DNA of 6,288 nucleotides from Roseiarcus sp963755075 (GTDB taxonomy: Bacteria; Pseudomonadota; Alphaproteobacteria; Rhizobiales; Beijerinckiaceae), in contig CAVWKL010000231.1 in assembly GCA_963755075.1 (NCBI GenBank), positions 1 to 6,288 on the forward strand. Reading direction: 5' to 3'. Position numbers and translations under genes: made by a program. Below the pieces are notes generated by a model. That model was not told the origin of the DNA. It was given only the letters and a program-made list of their open reading frames with translations, and made no database searches. Of this stretch, positions 1 through 5,608 are shown one piece after another (position 1 is the first letter of the stretch; every line of letters begins with the position of its first letter).

Positions 1-659
1 ACCGGATTGGCCGGATCGTCCTCGATCTTGCGCCGGAGTCGGTTGATCTGCACGTCGACCGTTCGTTCCTGGGCGCCCACGCCAGACCCCGACAGCGCCT
101 CGCGCGACACGCTCGCGCCGGCGTTGGCGCAGAGCAGGCGCAAGATTTCGCGCTCGCGCTCGGTGAGACGAACGACCTCCGCCCCATTGCGCAGTTCGCC
201 GCGCTCCAGCGAAAAGGCGAAGGGTCCGAAGCGCACGACCGCGCCCTCGGACTTGGCTCCCGCGGCGCGGGTTCGCCGCAGGACCGAGCCGATGCGCAAC
301 AGCAATTCGCGCGGCTCGAAAGGCTTGGCCAGATAGTCGTCGACGCCGATCTCGAGGCCGCGAACCCGATCGGCGGGTTCGGCGCGCGCGGTCAGCATGA
401 CGATGGGCACCTCGGAGCGAAGGCGCAGACTGGCGGCGAAGGCAAATCCATTCTCGCCCGGCATCATCACGTCGAGCACGATGATGTCGAAGGCCAGGCT
501 TTCGAGAAATCCCCGCGCCTCGGCGGCCGATTCGGCGACCGTGACGCGGTGGCCGTGTTTGCTCAGATAGGTGGAAAGCAGATCGCGCAAACGCCGGTCG
601 TCGTCGACCACCAGCACATGGGCGGCGTCGTCCTGCGGCGCAACGTAGGGTTCGTTCAC
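1..659 (-). CDS. petR: OmpR/PhoB-type response regulator, PetR-like, C-terminus cut by window edge
   Basis: Two-component response regulator: an N-terminal receiver domain controls a C-terminal winged-helix DNA-binding domain in the cytoplasm. Translating the minus strand from a GTG at 657-659 gives 219 residues with no stop before the edge. The receiver domain (about 15-130) has the acidic cluster D19-D21, phospho-acceptor D63 in LDVMMPGENG, T90 in MLTAR and K112 in LAKPFEPRELL. The winged-helix part (about 140-219) shows LTEREREILRLL and the recognition segment RTVDVQINRLRRKIEDDP (199-216). Only the last wing is missing. The GTG is chosen because GGAGG lies 5 nt upstream and the GTGA overlap with the preceding MarR stop is typical of coupled genes. 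The match to PetR of Rhodobacter capsulatus is from memory and rests mainly on the pairing with a PetP-like MarR gene. The response-regulator call is firm and the symbol is tentative. No cognate histidine kinase is visible. Confidence 0.9.
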   Translation of the reverse strand, partial: MNEPYVAPQDDAAHVLVVDDDRRLRDLLSTYLSKHGHRVTVAESAAEARGFLESLAFDIIVLDVMMPGENGFAFAASLRLRSEVPIVMLTARAEPADRVRGLEIGVDDYLAKPFEPRELLLRIGSVLRRTRAAGAKSEGAVVRFGPFAFSLERGELRNGAEVVRLTEREREILRLLCANAGASVSREALSGSGVGAQERTVDVQINRLRRKIEDDPANP

Positions 660-1183
660 GCCTGCCTCCGAGGGCTGGCCCCGATCAATTCGATGATGCG
701 CGCGCGCTCCCCGGGGTCGATCATCGCAATCAGGAACGCCGCCGCGCGATCCTTGCCGCCCGGGCCGAGGCGCTCCATGGCGCCGGAAAAGCGCCGGGTC
801 TGCAATTGCGCGAGTTCGCGCGCCAGTTTCTCGCCCTCTTGCGTGGCGTAGAGCTGACGATGGCGTCGATCGTAGGCCCCGGCGCGCGCGTCGATGAAAT
901 TCGTGGCGATCAATTCCTTGAGCACCCGATTGAGGCTCTGCTTGGTGATCTTGAGGATGTCGAGCAGAGCCGCAATGGTCAGACCGGGATGCCGGCTGAC
1001 GAAGTGCAAAACCCGATGATGGGCGCGGCCGAAACCATAGACCTCGAGCAGCCGATCGGCGTCGCCGACGAAATCGCGATAGGCGAAATAGAACAGCTCG
1101 ATGAGATCGTACATCGGCGCGCCATCGCGCTCGGGCGCGGAGCGCCCGTCCGCCTGGGCGCTGGTGCGCGGCGCCTCGATCAT
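656..1183 (-). CDS. petP: MarR-family transcriptional regulator, PetP-like
   Basis: Cytoplasmic DNA-binding regulator of the MarR family, 175 residues from the ATG at 1181-1183, a normal family length. The N-terminal dimerisation helices (about 22-60) include MYDLIELFYFAYRDF and YGFGRAHHRVLHFV. The winged helix-turn-helix follows, with GLTIAALLDILKITKQSLNRVLKELI at about 67-92 and the basic wing DARAGAYDRRHRQLYAT at 98-114. C-terminal dimerisation helices run to the end. The frame stays open upstream to a TTG at 1237, but a TTG start would put the coding region over the ilvE promoter candidate, so the first ATG is preferred. It has no clear Shine-Dalgarno, and an internal ATG at 1112-1114 is a second option. 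The stop overlaps the next gene's GTG, so the pair is probably one operon. The resemblance to PetP, the partner of PetR, is recalled from the family and not tested here. Confidence 0.88.
   Translation of the reverse strand: MIEAPRTSAQADGRSAPERDGAPMYDLIELFYFAYRDFVGDADRLLEVYGFGRAHHRVLHFVSRHPGLTIAALLDILKITKQSLNRVLKELIATNFIDARAGAYDRRHRQLYATQEGEKLARELAQLQTRRFSGAMERLGPGGKDRAAAFLIAMIDPGERARIIELIGASPRRQA
665..669 (-). promoter_or_regulatory. Shine-Dalgarno for the GTG-started response regulator
   Basis: On the minus strand GGAGG sits 5 nt before the GTG at 657-659, inside the last codons of the MarR gene. It decides the start: the gene has no ATG near its N-terminus, and the receiver domain begins only about 14 residues after the GTG. 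With the 4-nt GTGA overlap it indicates translational coupling. Confidence 0.75.
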
Positions 1184-1203
1184 TAGGTCAGCATTGTTGA
1201 CAT
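1183..1203 (-). other. Possible 6-codon leader ORF coupled to the MarR gene
   Basis: The minus strand reads ATG TCA ACA ATG CTG ACC TAA (MSTMLT). Its TAA shares one base with the ATG of the MarR gene (TAATG). AGGGG lies 9 nt upstream of this first ATG, whereas the MarR start itself has no visible Shine-Dalgarno, so ribosome re-initiation could deliver translation to it. The ORF coincides with the palindrome at 1184-1204 and may be accidental. Confidence 0.2.
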
Positions 1204-1204
1204 A
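1184..1204. promoter_or_regulatory. Imperfect palindrome, candidate MarR-type operator
   Basis: A 21-bp dyad centred on T1194 has 8 of 10 base pairs symmetric. Its core GTCAGCATTGTTGAC (1187-1201) has a single mismatched pair. Size and symmetry suit a MarR dimer site. It covers the TTGACA box of the rightward ilvE promoter candidate and abuts the start of the MarR gene, so binding could repress ilvE and autoregulate the MarR gene. Assignment to this regulator is inference from position and symmetry. Confidence 0.45.
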
Positions 1205-1225
1205 TTGCAGCGCCCCTGCTAGGAA
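1197..1225 (+). promoter_or_regulatory. Candidate sigma-70 promoter for ilvE
   Basis: A perfect TTGACA (1197-1202) is followed after 17 nt by TAGGAA (1220-1225), a 3-of-6 match to the -10 consensus with a TG at 1217-1218 in extended -10 position. Transcription would start near 1232, giving a leader of about 77 nt. Alphaproteobacterial promoters often keep the -35 box and tolerate a poor -10. An alternative is TTGGCG (1226-1231) with TTTAAT (1252-1257), which has a better -10 but a 20-nt spacer. No convincing leftward promoter for the MarR gene was found. Confidence 0.45.
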
Positions 1226-1258
1226 TTGGCGACGCAAGCGTAGCTGGGCTATTTAATC

Positions 1259-1288
1259 CGTGCGCGAATAAAATCAAAACCGCGCATG
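1259..1288 (+). promoter_or_regulatory. Inverted repeat (stem-loop) in the ilvE 5' leader
   Basis: CGTGCGCG (1259-1266) pairs with CGCGCATG (1281-1288) as 8 base pairs, one of them G-U, around a 14-nt A-rich loop. The right arm is shared with a perfect 10-nt palindrome GCGCATGCGC (1282-1291), which could fold or be bound on its own. The structure ends 8 nt before the ilvE Shine-Dalgarno. There is no run of branched-chain amino acid codons and no U-tract, so classical attenuation is not supported. Confidence 0.35.
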
Positions 1289-1296
1289 CGCAATCC

Positions 1297-1302
1297 AAGG
1301 AG
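1297..1302 (+). promoter_or_regulatory. Shine-Dalgarno of ilvE
   Basis: AAGGAG sits 6 nt before the ATG at 1309-1311 and fixes the ilvE start. Confidence 0.85.
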
Positions 1303-1308
1303 AACGCC

Positions 1309-2196
1309 ATGGCCGGACCGGCATTCGACGATCGAGACGGATGGATCTGGTTTGACGGTCAGCTGACGCCCTGGCGCGAGGCCAAGGTTCACGTCCTCAC
1401 CCACGCGCTGCACTACGCCAGTGCGGTCTTCGAAGGCGAGCGCGCCTATGGCGGCGCGATCTTCAAGTCGACCCAGCATTCCGAGCGCTTGAAGGAATCG
1501 GGACGCATTCTCGATTTCGAGATCCCCTGGAGCGTGGCGGAGATCGACGCGGCCAAGGCGCTGACCCTCGCCAGGAATGGATTCGTCGACGCCTACATCA
1601 GGCCGGTGGCCTGGCGCGGCTCGGAAATGATGGGCGTTTCGGCCCAGCACAACAAGATCCACCTCGCCATCGCGGCCTGGCAATGGCCGAGCTATTTCGA
1701 CCCGGCGCAGCGCATGAAAGGCATTCGCCTCGACATCGCCGACTATCGCCGCCCCGATCCCGCGACCGCCCCCTCGCGCTCGAAAGCCGCGGGCCTCTAC
1801 ATGATTTGCACGATTTCCAAACATCGCGCCGAGCGGCGCGGCTACGCCGACGCCCTCATGCTCGACTGGCAGGGCCGCGTCGCCGAATGCACCGGCGCCA
1901 ACATTTTCTTCGTCAAGGACGGCGTCATCCACACGCCGATCGCCGACTGCTTTCTCGACGGCCTGACGCGGCAGACGGTTATCGAACTCGCCCGCCGCCG
2001 CGGCGTCGAGGTGGCGATACGCCGAATCGGCCCTGAGGAGCTGCCGACCTTCAGCGAATGCTTCATCACCGGTTCGGCGGCCGAGGTGACGCCGGTCGGC
2101 GAAATCGGTCCGCACACGTATGCGCCGGGCGTTCTGACCGCGGCGCTGATCGACGATTACAGCGCCGAGGTCCAGCCAAAGTCGAAGGCCGCCTGA
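1309..2196 (+). CDS. ilvE: Branched-chain amino acid aminotransferase (class IV PLP enzyme)
   Basis: Cytoplasmic PLP enzyme that reversibly transfers an amino group between leucine, isoleucine or valine and 2-oxoglutarate. It is the last step of branched-chain amino acid synthesis and the first of breakdown. The protein has 295 residues, close to the usual size of about 300. HYASAVFEGERAYGG (35-49) carries the FEG motif typical of branched-chain enzymes rather than D-amino acid transaminase or aminodeoxychorismate lyase. K159 in SRSKAAGLYM is the expected Schiff-base lysine. E193 in VAECTGANIFFVKDG matches the conserved glutamate near the PLP ring nitrogen. LDGLTRQTVI (216-225) and ITGSAAEVTPV (253-263) supply the phosphate-binding loops. 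All key residues appear present. The gene stands alone on its strand, divergent from the petP-like gene and convergent with uvrD. The next gene begins only 8 nt past its stop. Confidence 0.93.
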   Translation: MAGPAFDDRDGWIWFDGQLTPWREAKVHVLTHALHYASAVFEGERAYGGAIFKSTQHSERLKESGRILDFEIPWSVAEIDAAKALTLARNGFVDAYIRPVAWRGSEMMGVSAQHNKIHLAIAAWQWPSYFDPAQRMKGIRLDIADYRRPDPATAPSRSKAAGLYMICTISKHRAERRGYADALMLDWQGRVAECTGANIFFVKDGVIHTPIADCFLDGLTRQTVIELARRRGVEVAIRRIGPEELPTFSECFITGSAAEVTPVGEIGPHTYAPGVLTAALIDDYSAEVQPKSKAA

Positions 2197-2208
2197 GCGA
2201 AAGCTCAG
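2193..2208. terminator. Hairpin containing both convergent stop codons
   Basis: CTGAGC (2193-2198), loop GAAA (2199-2202), GCTCAG (2203-2208): a perfect 6-bp stem with a GNRA-type tetraloop on the plus strand (TTTC on the other). The TGA of ilvE (2194-2196) lies in one arm and the TGA of uvrD (2205-2207, minus) in the other. No T-tract follows on either side, so it is at best a weak intrinsic terminator. It may instead be an mRNA 3'-end stabiliser. Confidence 0.4.
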
Positions 2209-4553
2209 TCGGTCCGGCTGACGAAACCGTCGAGCACCATCTTGCGGCCGGCCCGATCGAAATCGACGGTGAGCTTGGGGCCGTCGACCGCAACGACGCT
2301 GCCGGGCCCGAACTTGACGTGGAACACCCGGACGCCGGCGGCGAAGGCGGAAGGCGCGTCGACCCGCGAAACGGCGCAGCCCTCGAGGAATCGCCCCATC
2401 GCGGGTCCGGCCGACTCCGGCCGCGCCGCGCTTTCCCGGGCGCGCCGCCAGCCCGGCGTTTCGTAGCGCGACAAGAATGCGGGCTCGCGCTCGAAACGCG
2501 CGACGCCGTAACCCCCGTTCGCCGCGCCCGCGCCTTCGACCGCCTCGACGTGATCTTCCGGCAATTCGTCGATGAACCGCGAGGGGAGCGAACTCTGCCA
2601 CAGCCCGCGCACCCGCCGGTTGGCGGCAAAGTAGATCTTGACCTTTCGGCGCGCGCGCGTGATCCCGACGTAGGCGAGGCGCCGCTCCTCCTCGAGCCCG
2701 GCGCGTCCGTTCTCGTCAAGCGCGCGCTGGTGGGGAAAGAGCCCCTCCTCCCAGCCGGGCAGGAACACGATGTCGAACTCGAGCCCCTTGGCGGCGTGCA
2801 GCGTCATGATGGAGACGCGCTCGCCGCCTTCGCCGCTCTCGACGTCCATGACCAGCGAGACGTGTTCGAGAAACGCCGCCAGCGTCGGGAATTCGCCCAT
2901 CGAGCGGACGAATTCCTTGAGGTTCTCCAGCCGTCCCGCCGCGTCGGCGGTGCGCTCGGCCTTCCACATGTCGATGAGGCCGCTCTCCTCGAGGATCGTC
3001 TGGGCGAGTTCCTCGTGCGGCGCGACGTCGATCCGGGCCGACCAGCGCTCGAAACTGCGCAGCAAGTCGCGCAAGATCTGGCGCGGTCGGGCCTTGAGCT
3101 CCTCGCTTTCGACCAGCACGCGCGCCGCGCGCATCAGCGAGACCCCGGCGCTGCGGCGATAGGCGTGCAGCACGTTCAGCGTCGCTTCGCCCAGGCCCCG
3201 CCGCGGCAGGTTGTAGATCCGCTCGAAGGCCAGATCGTCGTCCGGCTGCGCGACGCAGCGCAGATAGGCCAGCGCGTCGCGGATTTCCGCCCGCTCGTAG
3301 AAACGCGGTCCGCCGATGACTTTGTAGGGGATGCCGAGCGCGATGAAGCGTTCCTCGAATTCGCGCATTTGAAACGAGGCGCGCACGAGAATGGCGATTT
3401 CGTCGAGCGGCGCGCCGGCGCGCTGCGCCGATTCGATCTCCTCGCCGACGACGCGCGCCTCCTCCTGGCTGTCCCATAGGCCGCTCACGGTCGGTTTTTC
3501 GCCGAGCGCGGCGCTGGTGTAGAGCGTCTTGCCCAGGCGATTGCTGTTGTGGGCGATCAGCCCCGCGGCGACCGCGAGGATATGGCCGCCCGAGCGGTAA
3601 TTGCGCTCGAGGCGGATGACCTTGGCGCCGGGAAAATCGTGCTCGAAGCGAAGGATGTTGTCGACGTCGGCGCCGCGCCAACCATAGATCGACTGGTCGT
3701 CGTCGCCGACGCAGCAAAGATTGCGATGCCCCTGCGCGAGCAGTCGCAACCACAGATACTGCACGACGTTGGTGTCCTGATACTCGTCGACGAGAATGTA
3801 GCGCCAGCGCGCCTGGTATTGCGCGAGAATCTCGGCGCGCTCGCGAAACAGGCGCAGGCTTTCGAGCAGCAAGTCGCCGAAGTCGACGGCGTTGAGCCCT
3901 TTCAGACGCTCCTGATAGGCGGCGTAGAGCGCGCCGCCGCGTCCATTGCCGAAGGCGCTCGCCTCGCCAGGCGGGACGCGGGCGGGCTCGAGGCCGCGAT
4001 TTTTCCAGGCGTCGATTAGGCTCGCCAGCGCGCGCGCCGGCCAGCGCTTGTCGTCGATATTCTCGGCCTGAAGGATCTGTTTGAGGAGACGGATCTGGTC
4101 GTCGACGTCGAGGATGGTGAAATTCGGCTTGAGGCCGACCAGTTCGGCGTGACGGCGCAAGACCTTGGCGCCGATCGAGTGGAACGTGCCCATCCATGGC
4201 ATGCCCTCGACGACGCCGGTCAGCGCGCCGACGCGCTCGCGCATCTCGCGCGCGGCTTTGTTGGTGAAGGTCACCGCCAGGATTTCGTGCGGCTTGGCGC
4301 GGCCCGCGGCGATGAGATGGGCGATGCGCGCGGTCAGGACCCGCGTCTTGCCGACGCCGGCGCCGGCGAGCACCAGCACCGGCCCGTCGAGGGCCTCGAC
4401 GGCGCGGCGCTGCTCCTCGTTCAGGCCCTTGAGATAACGCGGGCCCGCGCCGGCGGCGGCGCGCGCCGAGAGGCTCCGCGTCTCGACGACGGCGCCCGCC
4501 TCGGGCGCGATCGGGCCAAGACGGACGGAGGATCGGGAAGTCTCGCGGCGCAT
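2205..4553 (-). CDS. uvrD: UvrD/PcrA-type superfamily 1 DNA helicase
   Basis: ATP-dependent 3'-to-5' DNA helicase of the UvrD/Rep/PcrA family, which acts in nucleotide excision repair, mismatch repair and removal of proteins from DNA. The protein has 782 residues (E. coli UvrD about 720). All helicase motifs are present in order: Q motif GLNEEQRRAV (43-52), Walker A AGAGVGKT (63-70), Ia TFTNKAAREMRERV (95-108), II DEYQD (256-260), III GDDDQSIYGWRGA (283-295), IV LERNYRS (315-321), V TLHAAKGLEFDIVF (584-597), VI EERRLAYVGITRAR (622-635). The C-terminal segment VRVFHVKFGPGSVVAV...VDF (741-765) looks like the Tudor-like UvrD/PcrA tail. Walker A has V67 where serine or threonine is usual. The ATG at 4551-4553 is the only Met codon before the Q motif, though its Shine-Dalgarno is poor, so a non-ATG start is possible. 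The variable N-terminus (1-40) is low-complexity. It lies 64 nt behind tadC on the same strand, so read-through is possible. Confidence 0.93.
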   Translation of the reverse strand: MRRETSRSSVRLGPIAPEAGAVVETRSLSARAAAGAGPRYLKGLNEEQRRAVEALDGPVLVLAGAGVGKTRVLTARIAHLIAAGRAKPHEILAVTFTNKAAREMRERVGALTGVVEGMPWMGTFHSIGAKVLRRHAELVGLKPNFTILDVDDQIRLLKQILQAENIDDKRWPARALASLIDAWKNRGLEPARVPPGEASAFGNGRGGALYAAYQERLKGLNAVDFGDLLLESLRLFRERAEILAQYQARWRYILVDEYQDTNVVQYLWLRLLAQGHRNLCCVGDDDQSIYGWRGADVDNILRFEHDFPGAKVIRLERNYRSGGHILAVAAGLIAHNSNRLGKTLYTSAALGEKPTVSGLWDSQEEARVVGEEIESAQRAGAPLDEIAILVRASFQMREFEERFIALGIPYKVIGGPRFYERAEIRDALAYLRCVAQPDDDLAFERIYNLPRRGLGEATLNVLHAYRRSAGVSLMRAARVLVESEELKARPRQILRDLLRSFERWSARIDVAPHEELAQTILEESGLIDMWKAERTADAAGRLENLKEFVRSMGEFPTLAAFLEHVSLVMDVESGEGGERVSIMTLHAAKGLEFDIVFLPGWEEGLFPHQRALDENGRAGLEEERRLAYVGITRARRKVKIYFAANRRVRGLWQSSLPSRFIDELPEDHVEAVEGAGAANGGYGVARFEREPAFLSRYETPGWRRARESAARPESAGPAMGRFLEGCAVSRVDAPSAFAAGVRVFHVKFGPGSVVAVDGPKLTVDFDRAGRKMVLDGFVSRTD

Positions 4554-4617
4554 GGCGAATCATGCGTCGACGCGCCGCGCCGCGCAACGGAAATCCGCTA
4601 TTCCCGGCGCTCGCCGT
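4554..4617 (-). other. tadC-uvrD intergenic gap
   Basis: This 64-nt GC-rich spacer contains a perfect palindrome GCGTCGACGC (4564-4573). It also holds a possible branched fold in which GCGCCG (4577-4582) pairs with CGGCGC (4605-4610) around an inner CGGA/TCCG pair (4588-4597). No T-tract, convincing promoter or SOS-type box was seen. It may hold a weak tadC terminator or a uvrD promoter that does not resemble the consensus. Confidence 0.25.
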
Positions 4618-5595
4618 TCAATTCCAGTGGTTGATCTGAATGGCCGCCGGCGTGAGAATGGCGGCGAAGAGCCCCGGCAGAAAGAAGATGATCATCGGCA
4701 CGGTCAACGTCGGCGGCAGCGCGGCGGCCTTCTTTTCGGCGGCGTTCATGCGCTGGTCGCGGCTTTCCTGGCTGAGCACCCTGAGCGCCGAGCCGAGCGG
4801 CGTTCCATAGCGCTCGGATTGAATCAAGACGGTGGTCAGGGAGCGAATGGATTCGAGCCCGGTGCGGGCGTTGAGATTCTCGAAGGCGGTGCGGCGATCT
4901 TGAAGGTAGGACATTTCCGCCGCCAGCAAGGTCAGTTCCTCGGCCATGTCGATGCTCTCGACGCCGACTTCCGCGCTCACCTTGCGCACCGCATGTTCGA
5001 TCGACATGCCGGATTCGGCGCAAATCAGCATGAGATCGAGCGTGTTCGGAAAGGCGCGCTCCAACGACTTCTGCCGCTTGGCGGTTGCATTGCGCAGGTA
5101 AATCTCCGGCGCCTTGACGCCGAGATAGATGGCGAACATCACAAAGCCGATCCTCATCGGCAGCGCCTGAGTCCATTTGGCGATGACGAAAATATAGACC
5201 GCCGCCGCCACCGCGAAGGCGATCGGCGCAAAGAGGCGGAACGTGACGAACGCGTATTCGGCCCCGGCGCCGCGGAACCCGGCTTTCGCCAGCGTTTCCT
5301 TGGCCTTCTCGGTGCTCAGCCAGCTCGTCAAGTTGAGCGAATCGACGATATTCTTCAAGAGGGTGCTGGGCCTGACGCGCAGTTGCGTCTTGCTTTGGCT
5401 GGCGGCGAGCTTCTCGCGCTCGCGCATGCGGATGCGTTCCCGCTCGGACCCGACCGCCTTGATTCGGCGGGCGAGGTTGTCGGTCTGCAGCAACGGCACG
5501 AGCGCGATCAAGGCGGTCGCCGCGCAGCCAAGCGCGGCGAGGAGATAGGCGATGAACCGCGGATCGCCCAACTTGCTGAGAACGTCGTCCAACAT
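4618..5595 (-). CDS. tadC: TadC, inner-membrane platform protein of the Tad/Flp pilus system
   Basis: Type II secretion system F-family membrane protein, one of the two platform components (TadB and TadC) around which the TadA ATPase drives assembly of Flp-type pili. It has 325 residues. Hydrophobic stretches at about 15-37, 119-139, 145-163 and 297-320 are probable membrane segments. A charged stretch RRIKAVGSERERIRMREREK (43-62) lies in the cytoplasmic loop after the first. The T2SSF domain spans about 183-315 and opens with FPNTLDLMLICAESGMSIEHAVRKVSAEVG. SERYGTPLGSALRVLSQESRDQRMNAAEKKAA (260-291) is the conserved second half, followed by the terminal LTVPMIIFFLPGLF helix. A GGACGAG sits 4 nt before the ATG at 5593-5595, a fair Shine-Dalgarno. 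The gene begins 13 nt after the tadB stop, so the two are cotranscribed. The Caulobacter counterpart is called CpaH. Confidence 0.9.
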   Translation of the reverse strand: MLDDVLSKLGDPRFIAYLLAALGCAATALIALVPLLQTDNLARRIKAVGSERERIRMREREKLAASQSKTQLRVRPSTLLKNIVDSLNLTSWLSTEKAKETLAKAGFRGAGAEYAFVTFRLFAPIAFAVAAAVYIFVIAKWTQALPMRIGFVMFAIYLGVKAPEIYLRNATAKRQKSLERAFPNTLDLMLICAESGMSIEHAVRKVSAEVGVESIDMAEELTLLAAEMSYLQDRRTAFENLNARTGLESIRSLTTVLIQSERYGTPLGSALRVLSQESRDQRMNAAEKKAAALPPTLTVPMIIFFLPGLFAAILTPAAIQINHWN

Positions 5596-5608
5596 CGCGC
5601 TCGTCCGA

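Noticed and set aside
1184..1237. Extension of the MarR gene to a TTG at 1235-1237 (193 residues)
   Set aside because: The start would be TTG, the extra 18 residues have no family character, and the coding region would run over the ilvE promoter candidate. The ATG at 1183 is the simpler start.
1249..2601. Minus-strand open frame of 450 codons opposite ilvE
   Set aside because: It is antisense to ilvE, which has intact catalytic motifs; the translation is low-complexity and crosses the ilvE-uvrD junction.
2058..3479. Long plus-strand open frame (473 codons) across the ilvE end and uvrD
   Set aside because: It is antisense to a complete uvrD with all helicase motifs, is compositionally driven (rich in Arg, Ala, Gly, Asp) and shows no recognisable domain.
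2716..4587. Minus-strand open frame of 623 codons in another frame of uvrD
   Set aside because: It is a very arginine- and alanine-rich shadow of the UvrD frame, as expected in GC-rich DNA, with no domain.
4593..4626. TTGAAC-17-GCGGAT as a uvrD promoter on the minus strand
   Set aside because: The -10 element matches the consensus poorly and the -35 matches only 4 of 6, so it is not distinguishable from chance.
4617..4631. Possible alphaproteobacterial SOS box (GTTC-N7-GTTC) near uvrD
   Set aside because: The GTTC at 4617-4620 is followed after 7 nt by GTGG, not GTTC. It overlaps the end of tadC, and no other half-site fits.
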